DNA of 16,912 nt from Oribacterium parvum (GTDB taxonomy: Bacteria; Bacillota; Clostridia; Lachnospirales; Lachnospiraceae), in NCBI GenBank assembly GCA_938022235.1, contig CALIEL010000032.1:1-16912 (forward strand), in the 5' to 3' direction. Position numbers and translations under genes: made by a program. The notes beneath the pieces were generated by a model, which was not told where the DNA came from, ran no database searches, and saw only the letters and a list, made by a program, of their open reading frames with translations. Every line of letters begins with the position of its first letter. Positions within the stretch are counted from its first letter, which is position 1. Positions 1 through 6,822 of this stretch are shown here, piece after piece.

Positions 1-896
1 GTAGGTGCCACAATATTTGCCTCTGCTGCATTGGGAAGCAAAGTATCCAAAGTATTATTGGCTTCCGGAGTGGTAATCTGATGGAAGGCCAGAGTGGGAT
101 GAACGCCATCTCCCATACTTTTATGAGAATAAACCGGGGCCTGGAAGTCGGAGCTTTTTTCAATCTCCACCTCATCCCCTAAACGGCTGTTTCGAAGGTA
201 ACCGATAAAGCCGTCCTTGGTTTCCACCTTAAACCACTTCTCCATTTTTTCTAAAACAAGAACCTTATCTCCCTTTTCCAGGTCCGTAAGGATAGGACTC
301 TTCACTCCACCCTGCACACGAACCGCCTCTTTAGCCGTTAAAGTCGCCTGCTTTTCCTTGCCAAAAGCATTGTAAAGAAAGATTCTTTTATGCTCCGCAT
401 CCGTAAAGCTTTCTACTTCCAGGGCAGTATGGGACTGAATCAGAGAGAGGCTGAGGAAAATGTTTTTCCCGTCCACAAAATAGGGAAGCTTTCCATCCTT
501 TCCCTTTTCTCCCGGCTGAAAGATTTCCACAGAATCCGGCAGGGCATAGCGGAGGGTTTTCTCATCATCGTCATAGTAAAAACGAATATTTAACTGCTTT
601 ACCACAAAGCCATAGGGGAGATAGACTTCCCCATCCTGCATTCTTCCCAGAGTCAGTACGGAATCCTCTACCTGTTTTTCATGGTTTAAATACAGCTCCA
701 CATTGTCTCCTGATACGGAAAAATAGCTGTTTAAATCCGCTCTGGCTTTGGTGGGCATATACTTCTTCACATAGTAAAAAAGACCTGCCCCCGCAAAAAG
801 CAAAATGAAGCAAAAAAAGATCAGAAAAAAAGGAAGCAGGCTCTTTCCCCCACTCTTTCCCCTTTTTCTGCTCTGTCTTTCTCTTTGTTCTTCCAT
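1..896 (-). CDS. Membrane-anchored SH3 / glycoside hydrolase 18-type envelope protein (3' part outside window)
   Basis: The reading frame is open from an ATG at 896 to the left edge (298 codons plus two bases), so the C-terminal part is missing. The start is preceded by GAGG six bases upstream. Visible layout: a basic cytoplasmic N-terminus (1-19), one hydrophobic segment (about 20-43), a copper-amine-oxidase-N-like module with YLPYGFVVKQLN and FYYDDDEKTLRY (about 60-125), a bacterial SH3-like domain (about 185-237, with WFKVETKDGFIGYLR), and then the first strand of what looks like a GH18 barrel (FHQITTPEANN, ending NIVAPT). This order is familiar from Lachnospiraceae GH18 proteins that act on peptidoglycan or other N-acetylglucosamine polymers outside the membrane. 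The catalytic DxxDxDxE motif would lie beyond the edge, so activity cannot be judged. It lies downstream of prfA, behind a terminator; I see no clear promoter of its own. Confidence 0.8.
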   Translation of the reverse strand, partial: MEEQRERQSRKRGKSGGKSLLPFFLIFFCFILLFAGAGLFYYVKKYMPTKARADLNSYFSVSGDNVELYLNHEKQVEDSVLTLGRMQDGEVYLPYGFVVKQLNIRFYYDDDEKTLRYALPDSVEIFQPGEKGKDGKLPYFVDGKNIFLSLSLIQSHTALEVESFTDAEHKRIFLYNAFGKEKQATLTAKEAVRVQGGVKSPILTDLEKGDKVLVLEKMEKWFKVETKDGFIGYLRNSRLGDEVEIEKSSDFQAPVYSHKSMGDGVHPTLAFHQITTPEANNTLDTLLPNAAEANIVAP

Positions 897-960
897 TCCT
901 TACCTCTTCTATACTTTCATCAGCACGATTCATTATTCCAAAGAAACTATTTTATTATAC

Positions 961-996
961 AAAAATCCCCCCTTTTCCCCATTAAGAAAAGGAGGC
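961..996 (-). terminator. Intrinsic terminator of prfA
   Basis: On the minus strand, CCTCCTTTTC (995-986) pairs with GAAAAGGGGG (977-968), with one G-U wobble and an eight-base loop. It is followed by ATTTTTG. It lies eight bases beyond the prfA stop codon and separates prfA from the GH18-type gene. Confidence 0.85.
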
Positions 997-1003
997 ATTT
1001 TCC

Positions 1004-2080
1004 TTAATTCTTCTCTTCCAATCGTGCCAGTTTCTCTGCCTGATCCTCGGTAATCAACGGGTCAATTAAGAGATCCAAATCTCCGGAAAGCACCGCATCA
1101 ATATTGTAAAGAGTAAGCTTGATTCTATGATCCGTTACTCTTCCCTGAGGGAAGTTGTAGGTACGAATCTTCTCGGAGCGGTCTCCCGTTCCTAACTGAG
1201 AACGCTTCTCCGCCGCATTTTCCGACTGCTGCTTTTCCAACTCGATTTCATAAAGTCTTGCTCTCAGAAGTCGCATAGCCTTCTCTCTGTTTTGTACCTG
1301 AGAACGCTCCTCCTGACACTCTGCCACAAGACCGGTAGGCTCATGAATCAGTCGAACCGCAGAAGAAGTCTTATTGATATGCTGTCCACCGGCTCCGGAG
1401 GAACGGAAAACTTCCATGCGCACATCTGCAGGGTTAATCTCCACCTGCACATCCTCTACCTCCGGCATAACCGCCACCGTTGCGGTGGAGGTATGGATTC
1501 TTCCCCCACTTTCCGTCTCCGGTACACGCTGTACTCTGTGTACCCCGGACTCATACTTTAGGCGGGAGTAAGCGCCGTGACCGTCTACGATAAAGACCAC
1601 TTCCTTTAAGCCCCCAAGGCCCGTTTCATTAAAGGAAACCAACTCCGTCTTCCAACCTCTTTTTTCCGCATAGCTGGTGTACATTCTATAAAGAGAGCCG
1701 GCAAATAAGGCCGCTTCCTCTCCTCCCGCTCCACCGCGGATTTCCATTACGATGTTCTTGTCGTCATTTTCATCCTTAGGTAAGAGGAGAAGCTGAATCT
1801 CCTTGGTAAGTCTCTCCTGGTCTTCCTTGGCCTGTTGCAACTCTTCCTTGGCCATCTCCAGAATTTCCTTATCCTTTTCATTGTCCAAAAGGGAAAGAGC
1901 CTCCTCTTCACTTTGCTCCGCCTTTCGGAAAGCCAAATAAGCCTTGTAAATCGGCTCCAGACTGGTCTGCTCTAAAATCAACTTTTTATACTGACTAATG
2001 TCGGAAACCACCTCCGGAATCGTCAGATTATGCATAATTTCTTCGTAATGCTTTTTTACTTCTTCTAAATTTTCAAACAT
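1004..2080 (-). CDS. prfA: Peptide chain release factor 1 (RF1)
   Basis: Class I release factor that recognises UAA and UAG stop codons in the ribosomal A site and triggers hydrolysis of the peptidyl-tRNA ester. At 358 residues it has the usual RF1 length. The catalytic GGQ motif is at residues 231-233 in the context SSGAGGQHINKTSSAVR. The stop-codon reading tripeptide is PET at 187-189, which fits the PxT pattern of RF1 rather than the SPF of RF2. An N-terminal helical, coiled-coil-like domain covers about 1-105. The ATG is preceded by AAGGAG at a six-base spacing. In many Firmicutes prfA sits beside prmC and rpmE; here neither is adjacent and the gene appears to have its own promoter (about 2181-2210) and terminator. 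Confidence 0.97.
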   Translation of the reverse strand: MFENLEEVKKHYEEIMHNLTIPEVVSDISQYKKLILEQTSLEPIYKAYLAFRKAEQSEEEALSLLDNEKDKEILEMAKEELQQAKEDQERLTKEIQLLLLPKDENDDKNIVMEIRGGAGGEEAALFAGSLYRMYTSYAEKRGWKTELVSFNETGLGGLKEVVFIVDGHGAYSRLKYESGVHRVQRVPETESGGRIHTSTATVAVMPEVEDVQVEINPADVRMEVFRSSGAGGQHINKTSSAVRLIHEPTGLVAECQEERSQVQNREKAMRLLRARLYEIELEKQQSENAAEKRSQLGTGDRSEKIRTYNFPQGRVTDHRIKLTLYNIDAVLSGDLDLLIDPLITEDQAEKLARLEEKN

Positions 2081-2128
2081 CCTTTACTCCTTGTAATGGA
2101 ATTTTCTAAAAATGGGATTCTTTAAATA

Positions 2129-2167
2129 GCATACACTTCTAAAGGATTTTCCCTCCTTAGAATATGC
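2129..2167 (-). promoter_or_regulatory. Stem-loop in the prfA leader
   Basis: GCATA (2129-2133) pairs with TATGC (2163-2167), and TTCTAAAGGA (2137-2146) pairs with TCCTTAGAA (2154-2162) with one bulged base. The two parts are separated by a three-base bulge, and the loop has seven bases. There is no U-run after it on the minus strand, so it is not a terminator. It lies just inside the predicted transcript start, about 50 bases before the start codon. Its role is unknown; mRNA stability or control of initiation are possible. Confidence 0.5.
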
Positions 2168-2180
2168 ACTCGCAAAGGGA

Positions 2181-2210
2181 ACTATAAAGCAAAAAGCCTC
2201 CCCCTGTCAA
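2181..2210 (-). promoter_or_regulatory. Sigma70-type promoter for prfA
   Basis: On the minus strand, a perfect TTGACA (2210-2205) is followed after 18 bases by TATAGT (2186-2181). Transcription would begin near 2174, leaving an untranslated leader of about 90 bases before the prfA start. Confidence 0.7.
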
Positions 2211-2223
2211 ATGGGATTTCCCC

Positions 2224-2251
2224 TTGACTCTATGCTACATTTTCGTATAGT
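2224..2251 (+). promoter_or_regulatory. Sigma70-type promoter for the glutaredoxin-like gene
   Basis: TTGACT (2224-2229), a 16-base spacer and TATAGT (2246-2251). The expected transcript start near 2258 lies downstream of the ATG at 2211, which argues for the start codon at 2289. Confidence 0.65.
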
Positions 2252-2288
2252 GATAAGGAAAAATAAAATCGTTAAAAAGGAGGAAACT

Positions 2289-2579
2289 ATGAAGGTTCAA
2301 ATCGTTGGCAGCCATCTTTGTCCGGGATGCAGAGAAATTCTGGAAGAAATGAAGAAAAAAAACGTAGAAGTGGATTTTGTTAATATTCTGGAGGACTTCC
2401 CCTCTCTGAAATATTATCTGATGTTACGGGAGCAGGAGGACTGCTACGCAGAGATTCGGAAGCAGGCTCTTCAGTCTGATTATCCGGAAAATGGCAGACT
2501 GGGCATTCCTTGTATGATTCTTCCGGACGGAAGAAAGTTCCTGGATATGGATGAGGCTATCGCGGCTTTAGAAGCTTAA
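2289..2579 (+). CDS. Small glutaredoxin-like thiol-redox protein
   Basis: A 96-residue protein with a thioredoxin/glutaredoxin fold signature. It has a first beta strand (MKVQIVGS), then the redox motif CPGC (Cys11, Cys14) at the start of helix 1, a second strand (VDFVNIL), and a cis-proline motif before a late strand (GIPCMILPDG). The C-terminal helix ends DEAIAALEA. It is expected to be a soluble cytoplasmic dithiol oxidoreductase; the partner is unknown. An upstream in-frame ATG (2211) exists, but the ATG at 2289 has AAGGAGG at a five-base spacing, begins exactly at the fold's first strand, and lies downstream of the predicted promoter. It is a single-gene unit bounded by its own promoter and the terminator at 2584-2616. 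Confidence 0.8.
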   Translation: MKVQIVGSHLCPGCREILEEMKKKNVEVDFVNILEDFPSLKYYLMLREQEDCYAEIRKQALQSDYPENGRLGIPCMILPDGRKFLDMDEAIAALEA

Positions 2580-2583
2580 CTTG

Positions 2584-2616
2584 AAAAGGGCTAAAAAAAT
2601 TTTTTTAGCCCTTTTT
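2584..2616. terminator. Bidirectional palindromic terminator
   Basis: Perfect inverted repeat: AAAAGGGCTAAAAAAA (2584-2599) against TTTTTTTAGCCCTTTT (2600-2615). Either strand gives a GGGCT/AGCCC stem with A/U flanks. It lies between two convergent genes. On the minus strand its first arm encodes the final codons and the TAA of the C-S lyase gene. Confidence 0.85.
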
Positions 2617-3798
2617 CTTCTTTACCGCTTCGCAAATCCTCTTTAGACCTTCCTCCACAATGCTTCTGGGGCAGGCTAAATTCAGGCGGATAAATCCATC
2701 GGAATGTTGGACAAACATATTGCCTCCCTCCAAAAGAACGCCGGCTTCATACGCAAAGAAGCGGGGAAGCTCTTCCTCCTTCGAAAAGTAGGCGCTTAGG
2801 TCTACCCAAGCCAAATACGTCGCTTCTGAAATCTGCATTTTCGCCTTATCTAAATGCTCTTCCAGATAGGACTTCGTAAAGGCAAAGTTGTCATCCAGGT
2901 ATTCCTGTAATTCTCTTAGCCAGGGCTCTCCCTTTTCATAGGCTGCCTGGGCTGCGGCAATACTCAGAGGATTGTCAAAATTATAATGCTGATTGTTCCA
3001 AAGCATTCTCAGTCTTTCTTCCCGAATCAAAATATTGGAAATCATGAGTCCTGCCATATTAAAAGTCTTGCTGGGCGCCATGCAGGTCACCAATTTCTTA
3101 TATTCCGGCATTATCTTTCCCAAGGGGATATGTTTTTGATTTTTCCGAAGCAAATCGCAGTGAATCTCATCGGAAATCACATACAAATCATTTTCTTGAA
3201 TGATTTTAGCCAGCTTCTCCAATTCCTCTTCTCTCCATACCCGACCTGTAGGGTTATGGGGATTACAGAAAATAAAAAGCTTCGCCTCTTTAGCTTTCTT
3301 TGCAAAGTCATCATAATCTATGCGATATATTCCATTTTCATTGATTAAATCCGAACAAAGTACTTCTCTTCCGCTTGCCTTTGCCGCATATTGAAAAAAA
3401 GCATAGGAGGGGGTAAAAAAGAGTACCTTCTCTCCCTCTTTACAAATGTGCTCTACCAGCTCATACAGAGCCGGAATAATGCCGTTGGACATCACCAGCT
3501 CTTCCCTTGGAAAGCTGAATCCGTATCTTCTTTGACACCAGGAAAGGAAGGCTTCATAGTAGTCCGGTTCAAAAACTCTGGTATAGCCGAAAATCCTTCT
3601 TTTCAGCCGTTCTTCTATCCCTTCGATAACCACATCCGGCGTAGCAAATTCCATATCTGCCACCCACATACGGATAAATTCCTCATCCTTATAGGGAAAG
3701 CTCATACTTCCGTCATCATGGAAAATATACTGGCGAAAGCCGTCCGTATTCAGGGCGTTGGTGTGTCGTCTGTCAATGATTTCATCAAAATTGTACAT
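2605..3798 (-). CDS. PLP-dependent C-S lyase / aminotransferase of the MalY/PatB family
   Basis: A 397-residue fold-type I pyridoxal-phosphate enzyme. Family marks: the opening YNFDEIIDRRHTNALNTDG, the substrate-entry WVADMEF, NPHNPTGR (about 179-186), SDEIHCDLL carrying the Asp that pairs with the PLP nitrogen (about 210), and the Schiff-base lysine in APSKTFNMAGL (Lys244). The C-terminal FIRLNLACPR holds the carboxylate-binding arginine. Relatives cleave cystathionine, cystine or cysteine conjugates to thiol or sulfide, pyruvate and ammonia; substrate choice cannot be read from sequence. The start at 3798 is preferred over 3852 because it has AGAGG at a six-base spacing and matches the family N-terminus. 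It is the last gene of the minus-strand run, 105 bases behind the activator. Its stop codon lies inside the terminator hairpin. Confidence 0.85.
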   Translation of the reverse strand: MYNFDEIIDRRHTNALNTDGFRQYIFHDDGSMSFPYKDEEFIRMWVADMEFATPDVVIEGIEERLKRRIFGYTRVFEPDYYEAFLSWCQRRYGFSFPREELVMSNGIIPALYELVEHICKEGEKVLFFTPSYAFFQYAAKASGREVLCSDLINENGIYRIDYDDFAKKAKEAKLFIFCNPHNPTGRVWREEELEKLAKIIQENDLYVISDEIHCDLLRKNQKHIPLGKIMPEYKKLVTCMAPSKTFNMAGLMISNILIREERLRMLWNNQHYNFDNPLSIAAAQAAYEKGEPWLRELQEYLDDNFAFTKSYLEEHLDKAKMQISEATYLAWVDLSAYFSKEEELPRFFAYEAGVLLEGGNMFVQHSDGFIRLNLACPRSIVEEGLKRICEAVKKKKG

Positions 3799-3903
3799 GA
3801 TTTGCCTCTTTGATCCATTTTTCTGCCGTAGGCTTGAATGCCAATATCCCAAGCAATTTCATACTGCACTTCTTGTATTGCTAATTCGGCAAATTATCCG
3901 GAC

Positions 3904-4692
3904 TTACATTCTGCCCTTTTCCACCTGTTCCTTGGCTAAAACCGCAGCCCCAAGGGCTCCGGCATAGCGGGCATTTTTATGGGAATGAATGGGCTTTCCG
4001 ATTTTTTCCGATAAAATCTCCTGAAAATAGGCCGCTTCACAAAGCCCTCCGGTAAGATAGACCTCCGGGCTTTGATCCCTGAGTCTTCCCAACATTTGCA
4101 CGACCTTTCCGGCAACGGATTGCAGAATGCCGTAAGCAATGTTGGCTCGTTCAATTCCCTGTCCCACTAAGGAAATCACCTCTGATTCCGCAAAAACCGT
4201 ACACATGGAGCTGATTTTTACTTCTTCGGTATGCTCCTTGGCAAGAGAATTCAATTCCTCCATGGAAATGTTTAAACGGTTTGCCATAACCTCCAAAAAC
4301 TTCCCTGTTCCTGCAGAGCATTTGTCATTCATAAAAAACTCTTCCACGGTTCTCCCCTTACAGGTAATCACCTTGGTATCCTGACCGCCCACATCAATCA
4401 CGTTCATGGCCTCATTACCAAAAAGAGCCATGGCTCCTTTGGCATGGCAAGTGATTTCCGTCATGGTTTTTCCTGCGAAGGCCACCGCATTTCTGCCGTA
4501 ACCTGTGGCAATACAGGCATAGTGCTCTTCATCCATTGGCTCTTTCAATCGTTCTCCAATGGACTTTAAGGCTTCAAAGCTACTCCAGCCGGTAGGCACG
4601 GAAAAGGCTTGAAGAATCTCCCCTTTTCCGTCTAAAACCACCGCCTTTCCTGCTGTGGAGCCTATATCAATTCCTAAATATTTTCTCTCCAT
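3904..4692 (-). CDS. ATP-dependent activator of a dehydratase/double-cubane reductase (BadF/HgdC family)
   Basis: 262 residues, the usual length of the HgdC/YjiL activators. It is a homodimeric ATPase of the actin/hexokinase fold that holds one [4Fe-4S] cluster between its subunits and drives one low-potential electron per ATP-dependent cycle into its partner. Visible marks: the phosphate-binding loop DIGSTAGK (9-16), the second nucleotide motif DVGGQD (100-105), and the two cluster cysteines, Cys125 in NDKCSAGTGKF and Cys164 in SSMCTVFAES. The adenosine-site glycines are in YLTGGLCE. The gene follows its probable partner by 32 bases. The ATG at 4692 has AGGAAAGGGAAG just upstream. The electron donor, ferredoxin or flavodoxin, is not encoded here. 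Confidence 0.9.
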   Translation of the reverse strand: MERKYLGIDIGSTAGKAVVLDGKGEILQAFSVPTGWSSFEALKSIGERLKEPMDEEHYACIATGYGRNAVAFAGKTMTEITCHAKGAMALFGNEAMNVIDVGGQDTKVITCKGRTVEEFFMNDKCSAGTGKFLEVMANRLNISMEELNSLAKEHTEEVKISSMCTVFAESEVISLVGQGIERANIAYGILQSVAGKVVQMLGRLRDQSPEVYLTGGLCEAAYFQEILSEKIGKPIHSHKNARYAGALGAAVLAKEQVEKGRM

Positions 4693-4724
4693 CTTCCCTT
4701 TCCTATACTATATCCAAAAAGGAA

Positions 4725-5876
4725 TTACAGCATCTCGATAAATGCTGCCACACGGGTATTTAACTGTCCCACATCAGACTGAGAGTAGTCAGTCTCCACG
4801 TTAAGGTAAGGAATACCCTTTTCTTCATTCACAAAACGACGAATCTTATTGGTCTCAATAGCATAGGTGTGGCAAGCCTGCAAGGTCATATCCAAAACGC
4901 CGTCAGCATGATATTCCGTAATCATCTCATCCAAGCTCTTAAAACGATTGTGGTTTGGAGTCATAACGGAGCAACCGATAGCCAAGTATCTTCTGGAAAT
5001 TGCCTCATAGATATCTTCAGCATTTTCATCCACCTGAATTCCGATAGCCTTTTCTCCTGTGCAGTTCTCGTAGCCTACAACCACACCGCCATTTTCTTCA
5101 ACGGCACGAATCACCTTCTCTGTTGCTCCTCCGATAGGACAGCCGGTAATTAAGATACGGGGGCGCTTTTCAAAATGCTTACCTGCCTTATATTCCTCTT
5201 CGGTCTTCTGCTTCAGGGCAATTACTTCCTCAGCCAATGCCGCTCTGTCAAACTTAAAGGTGGAGCCGTAGAGCACCTTAAAGACATCATAACCGGAAAT
5301 CGGTGTGGGGTCATGCTTCATTAATCCGTAGAAATCCTTTAATGCCTGATTTGCCCGGTTATTGACTCTGGTAGCTTCTCTTACCATCTCATCGGTAATT
5401 TCCACCTGGAACTTCTCGGAAAGATAATCCTTTAAGCGGATAATCTCGTTACGATAAAGCTGAACCGCCGCCTCTGTCTGCTCGTGGGGCAGGCGCAGGA
5501 AGAAAACATCCTTGAACTCGCTCATCAGTTCATACATTTTCTTCTTTCCGTCACAGGTACTTTCTCCCACAACCACATCAGAAAAATAGAAGAAGGGACA
5601 CTTATCGGTTTTGGCAAAGCCGTAACTGGACTTAATCAAAGGACAAAGATTCTTGGGAAGATCCTTCTCCGCCTCTGCAATGGTTTCATCGGAAGTAGAA
5701 CAGAGAGACACGCTGGCTGCTCCTGCTGCCATGGCGATTTCCTTCGGAAAATAAGTACAATAGGATCCTACAATAGGCTTCCCCTGATCCTTCCATTCCT
5801 TTACCATTAAGAAGGACTTCTTTCTCTGCTCCGCAAAGCTCTCAAAAATCTCCGGTAATTCCTGTACAAGTTGCAT
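4725..5876 (-). CDS. Double-cubane-type reductase of the 2-hydroxyacyl-CoA dehydratase family (YjiM-like)
   Basis: 383 residues with the HgdB/BcrC/FldC fold family signature. Nine cysteines are visible (40, 59, 78, 93, 108, 246, 272, 302, 335), clustered in GSYCTYF, KNLCPLI, TDKCPFF, ESTCDGK, ITGCPIGG and YENCTGEK, as expected for iron-sulfur ligands. It stands alone with one activator, whereas true 2-hydroxyacyl-CoA dehydratases need two different subunits. That, and its similarity to YjiM, point to the double-cubane-cluster group, whose studied member reduces small molecules such as acetylene and whose natural substrate is not known. The start at 5876 (AAGGAG, six-base spacing) is preferred over 5903. 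It follows the transporter ATPase gene by 42 bases. A single-component acyl-CoA dehydratase remains a weaker alternative. Confidence 0.82.
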   Translation of the reverse strand: MQLVQELPEIFESFAEQRKKSFLMVKEWKDQGKPIVGSYCTYFPKEIAMAAGAASVSLCSTSDETIAEAEKDLPKNLCPLIKSSYGFAKTDKCPFFYFSDVVVGESTCDGKKKMYELMSEFKDVFFLRLPHEQTEAAVQLYRNEIIRLKDYLSEKFQVEITDEMVREATRVNNRANQALKDFYGLMKHDPTPISGYDVFKVLYGSTFKFDRAALAEEVIALKQKTEEEYKAGKHFEKRPRILITGCPIGGATEKVIRAVEENGGVVVGYENCTGEKAIGIQVDENAEDIYEAISRRYLAIGCSVMTPNHNRFKSLDEMITEYHADGVLDMTLQACHTYAIETNKIRRFVNEEKGIPYLNVETDYSQSDVGQLNTRVAAFIEML

Positions 5877-5918
5877 GTTTAGCTCCTTTCCAAATAGACG
5901 CAAGTAAAAAATATTGTG

Positions 5919-6683
5919 CTACAGCTCCTCTTCCCTCCTGACAAAGGAGAGAAACTGTTGTAACCTTTCCTGTTTGGTATCGGAAAAAAACTCCTCCGGC
6001 GGGGCATCCACCTGAATCTTTCCTTCTTCCATAAATAAAATCCGGTTGGCCACCTGTCTGGCAAAGGAAATTTCATGGGTGACGATAATCATGGTACGCC
6101 CTTCCTTCGCTACTTCCTGTATGGTGGCTAAAACTTCTTTTACCCACTCAGGATCCAAGGCGGAGGTGGGTTCGTCAAATAAAATCACCTCCGGATTCAC
6201 CGCCAATGCCCTGGCAATTCCCACTCTTTGCTGCTGTCCTCCGGACAGCTTGGACGGATAGAAGTCCATTCTATCCCCCATCCCTACTTGCTCTAAAAGT
6301 CGCTTGGAAATTTCTTCCGCCTCAGCTTTGGGCATCTTTTGCACCTTCGTTAAGGCTTCCATAACATTTTCCAAGGCAGTTTTATTCTTGAAAAGGTTGA
6401 ACTGCTGAAAAACCATGGAAGATTTCCGCCGTAAAGCGTATACCTCTTCCTTTGTATGGGACTTTGCATCCACCGTACATTCTCCGATGCGAATCTTTCC
6501 TTCGCTTGGTACTGTAAGGTAATTTAAGCAACGAAGCAGGGTGGACTTTCCCGTTCCTGAGGGACCAATGATGGCTACAATATCCCCTTTATGAATCTCT
6601 AAGGAAATATCCTTTAAAACCTCTGTGCCTCCCGGAAAGCTTTTGGACAAATGTTCGATTTCTATAAGTACTTCTTTCTCCAC
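5919..6683 (-). CDS. Polar amino-acid ABC transporter, ATP-binding subunit
   Basis: 254-residue cytoplasmic ATPase of the GlnQ/TcyC type. It has Walker A GPSGTGKST (40-48), the Q-loop in VFQQFNLF (about 93), the signature LSGGQQQRVGIARAL (146-160), Walker B VILFDEP (166-172), the D-loop SALDP and the switch His203 in VTHE. It starts with GTG at 6683, preceded by GGGAGGA. It pairs with the permease and binding protein upstream on the same strand, although the 139-base gap behind the binding-protein gene is wide and contains a tandem repeat. The substrate is probably a polar or sulfur amino acid such as cystine; this rests on family resemblance and on the C-S lyase nearby, not on a diagnostic residue. 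Confidence 0.92.
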   Translation of the reverse strand: MEKEVLIEIEHLSKSFPGGTEVLKDISLEIHKGDIVAIIGPSGTGKSTLLRCLNYLTVPSEGKIRIGECTVDAKSHTKEEVYALRRKSSMVFQQFNLFKNKTALENVMEALTKVQKMPKAEAEEISKRLLEQVGMGDRMDFYPSKLSGGQQQRVGIARALAVNPEVILFDEPTSALDPEWVKEVLATIQEVAKEGRTMIIVTHEISFARQVANRILFMEEGKIQVDAPPEEFFSDTKQERLQQFLSFVRREEEL

Positions 6684-6752
6684 GGATTGTCCTCCCTACT
6701 GCTATACATATGCTCTATAGGCTCTACAAACTGCTTGTTGCATGCTATTCTG

Positions 6753-6814
6753 CTTTAACTCTTTTATTACTTTGCTCTTTTGATACTTTGCTCTTTTGAT
6801 ACCTTGCTCTTTTA
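6753..6814. repeat. 16-bp tandem repeat, about three good copies plus one degenerate
   Basis: The unit ACTTTGCTCTTTTGAT occurs exactly at 6769-6784 and 6785-6800. A third copy at 6801-6814 has one change (ACCTTGCTCTTTTA) and is cut short. A weaker copy, CTTTAACTCTTTTATT, precedes at 6753-6768. The array fills part of the untranslated gap between the binding-protein and ATPase genes. Because 16 is not a multiple of three and stops occur, it is not coding. Confidence 0.85.
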
Positions 6815-6822
6815 CTTATTGC

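Noticed and set aside
679..933. 84-codon minus-strand frame starting MNRADESIEE
   Set aside because: It overlaps the long GH18-type frame (1-896) out of frame and has no domain. The longer frame has a membrane segment, an SH3-like domain and a good RBS.
2211..2288. Upstream ATG extension of the glutaredoxin-like protein
   Set aside because: The predicted promoter lies inside this stretch, it lacks an RBS, and it adds residues before the first strand of the fold.
3391..3813. 140-codon plus-strand frame opposite the C-S lyase
   Set aside because: It is antisense to a well-supported PLP enzyme and has no family resemblance.
4725..5876. Calling this gene a classical 2-hydroxyglutaryl-CoA dehydratase subunit
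   Set aside because: No second subunit gene is adjacent and the sequence resembles the stand-alone YjiM/double-cubane group.
6753..6814. Possible CRISPR-like array
   Set aside because: The copies are contiguous 16-bp units without spacers, so this is a simple tandem repeat.
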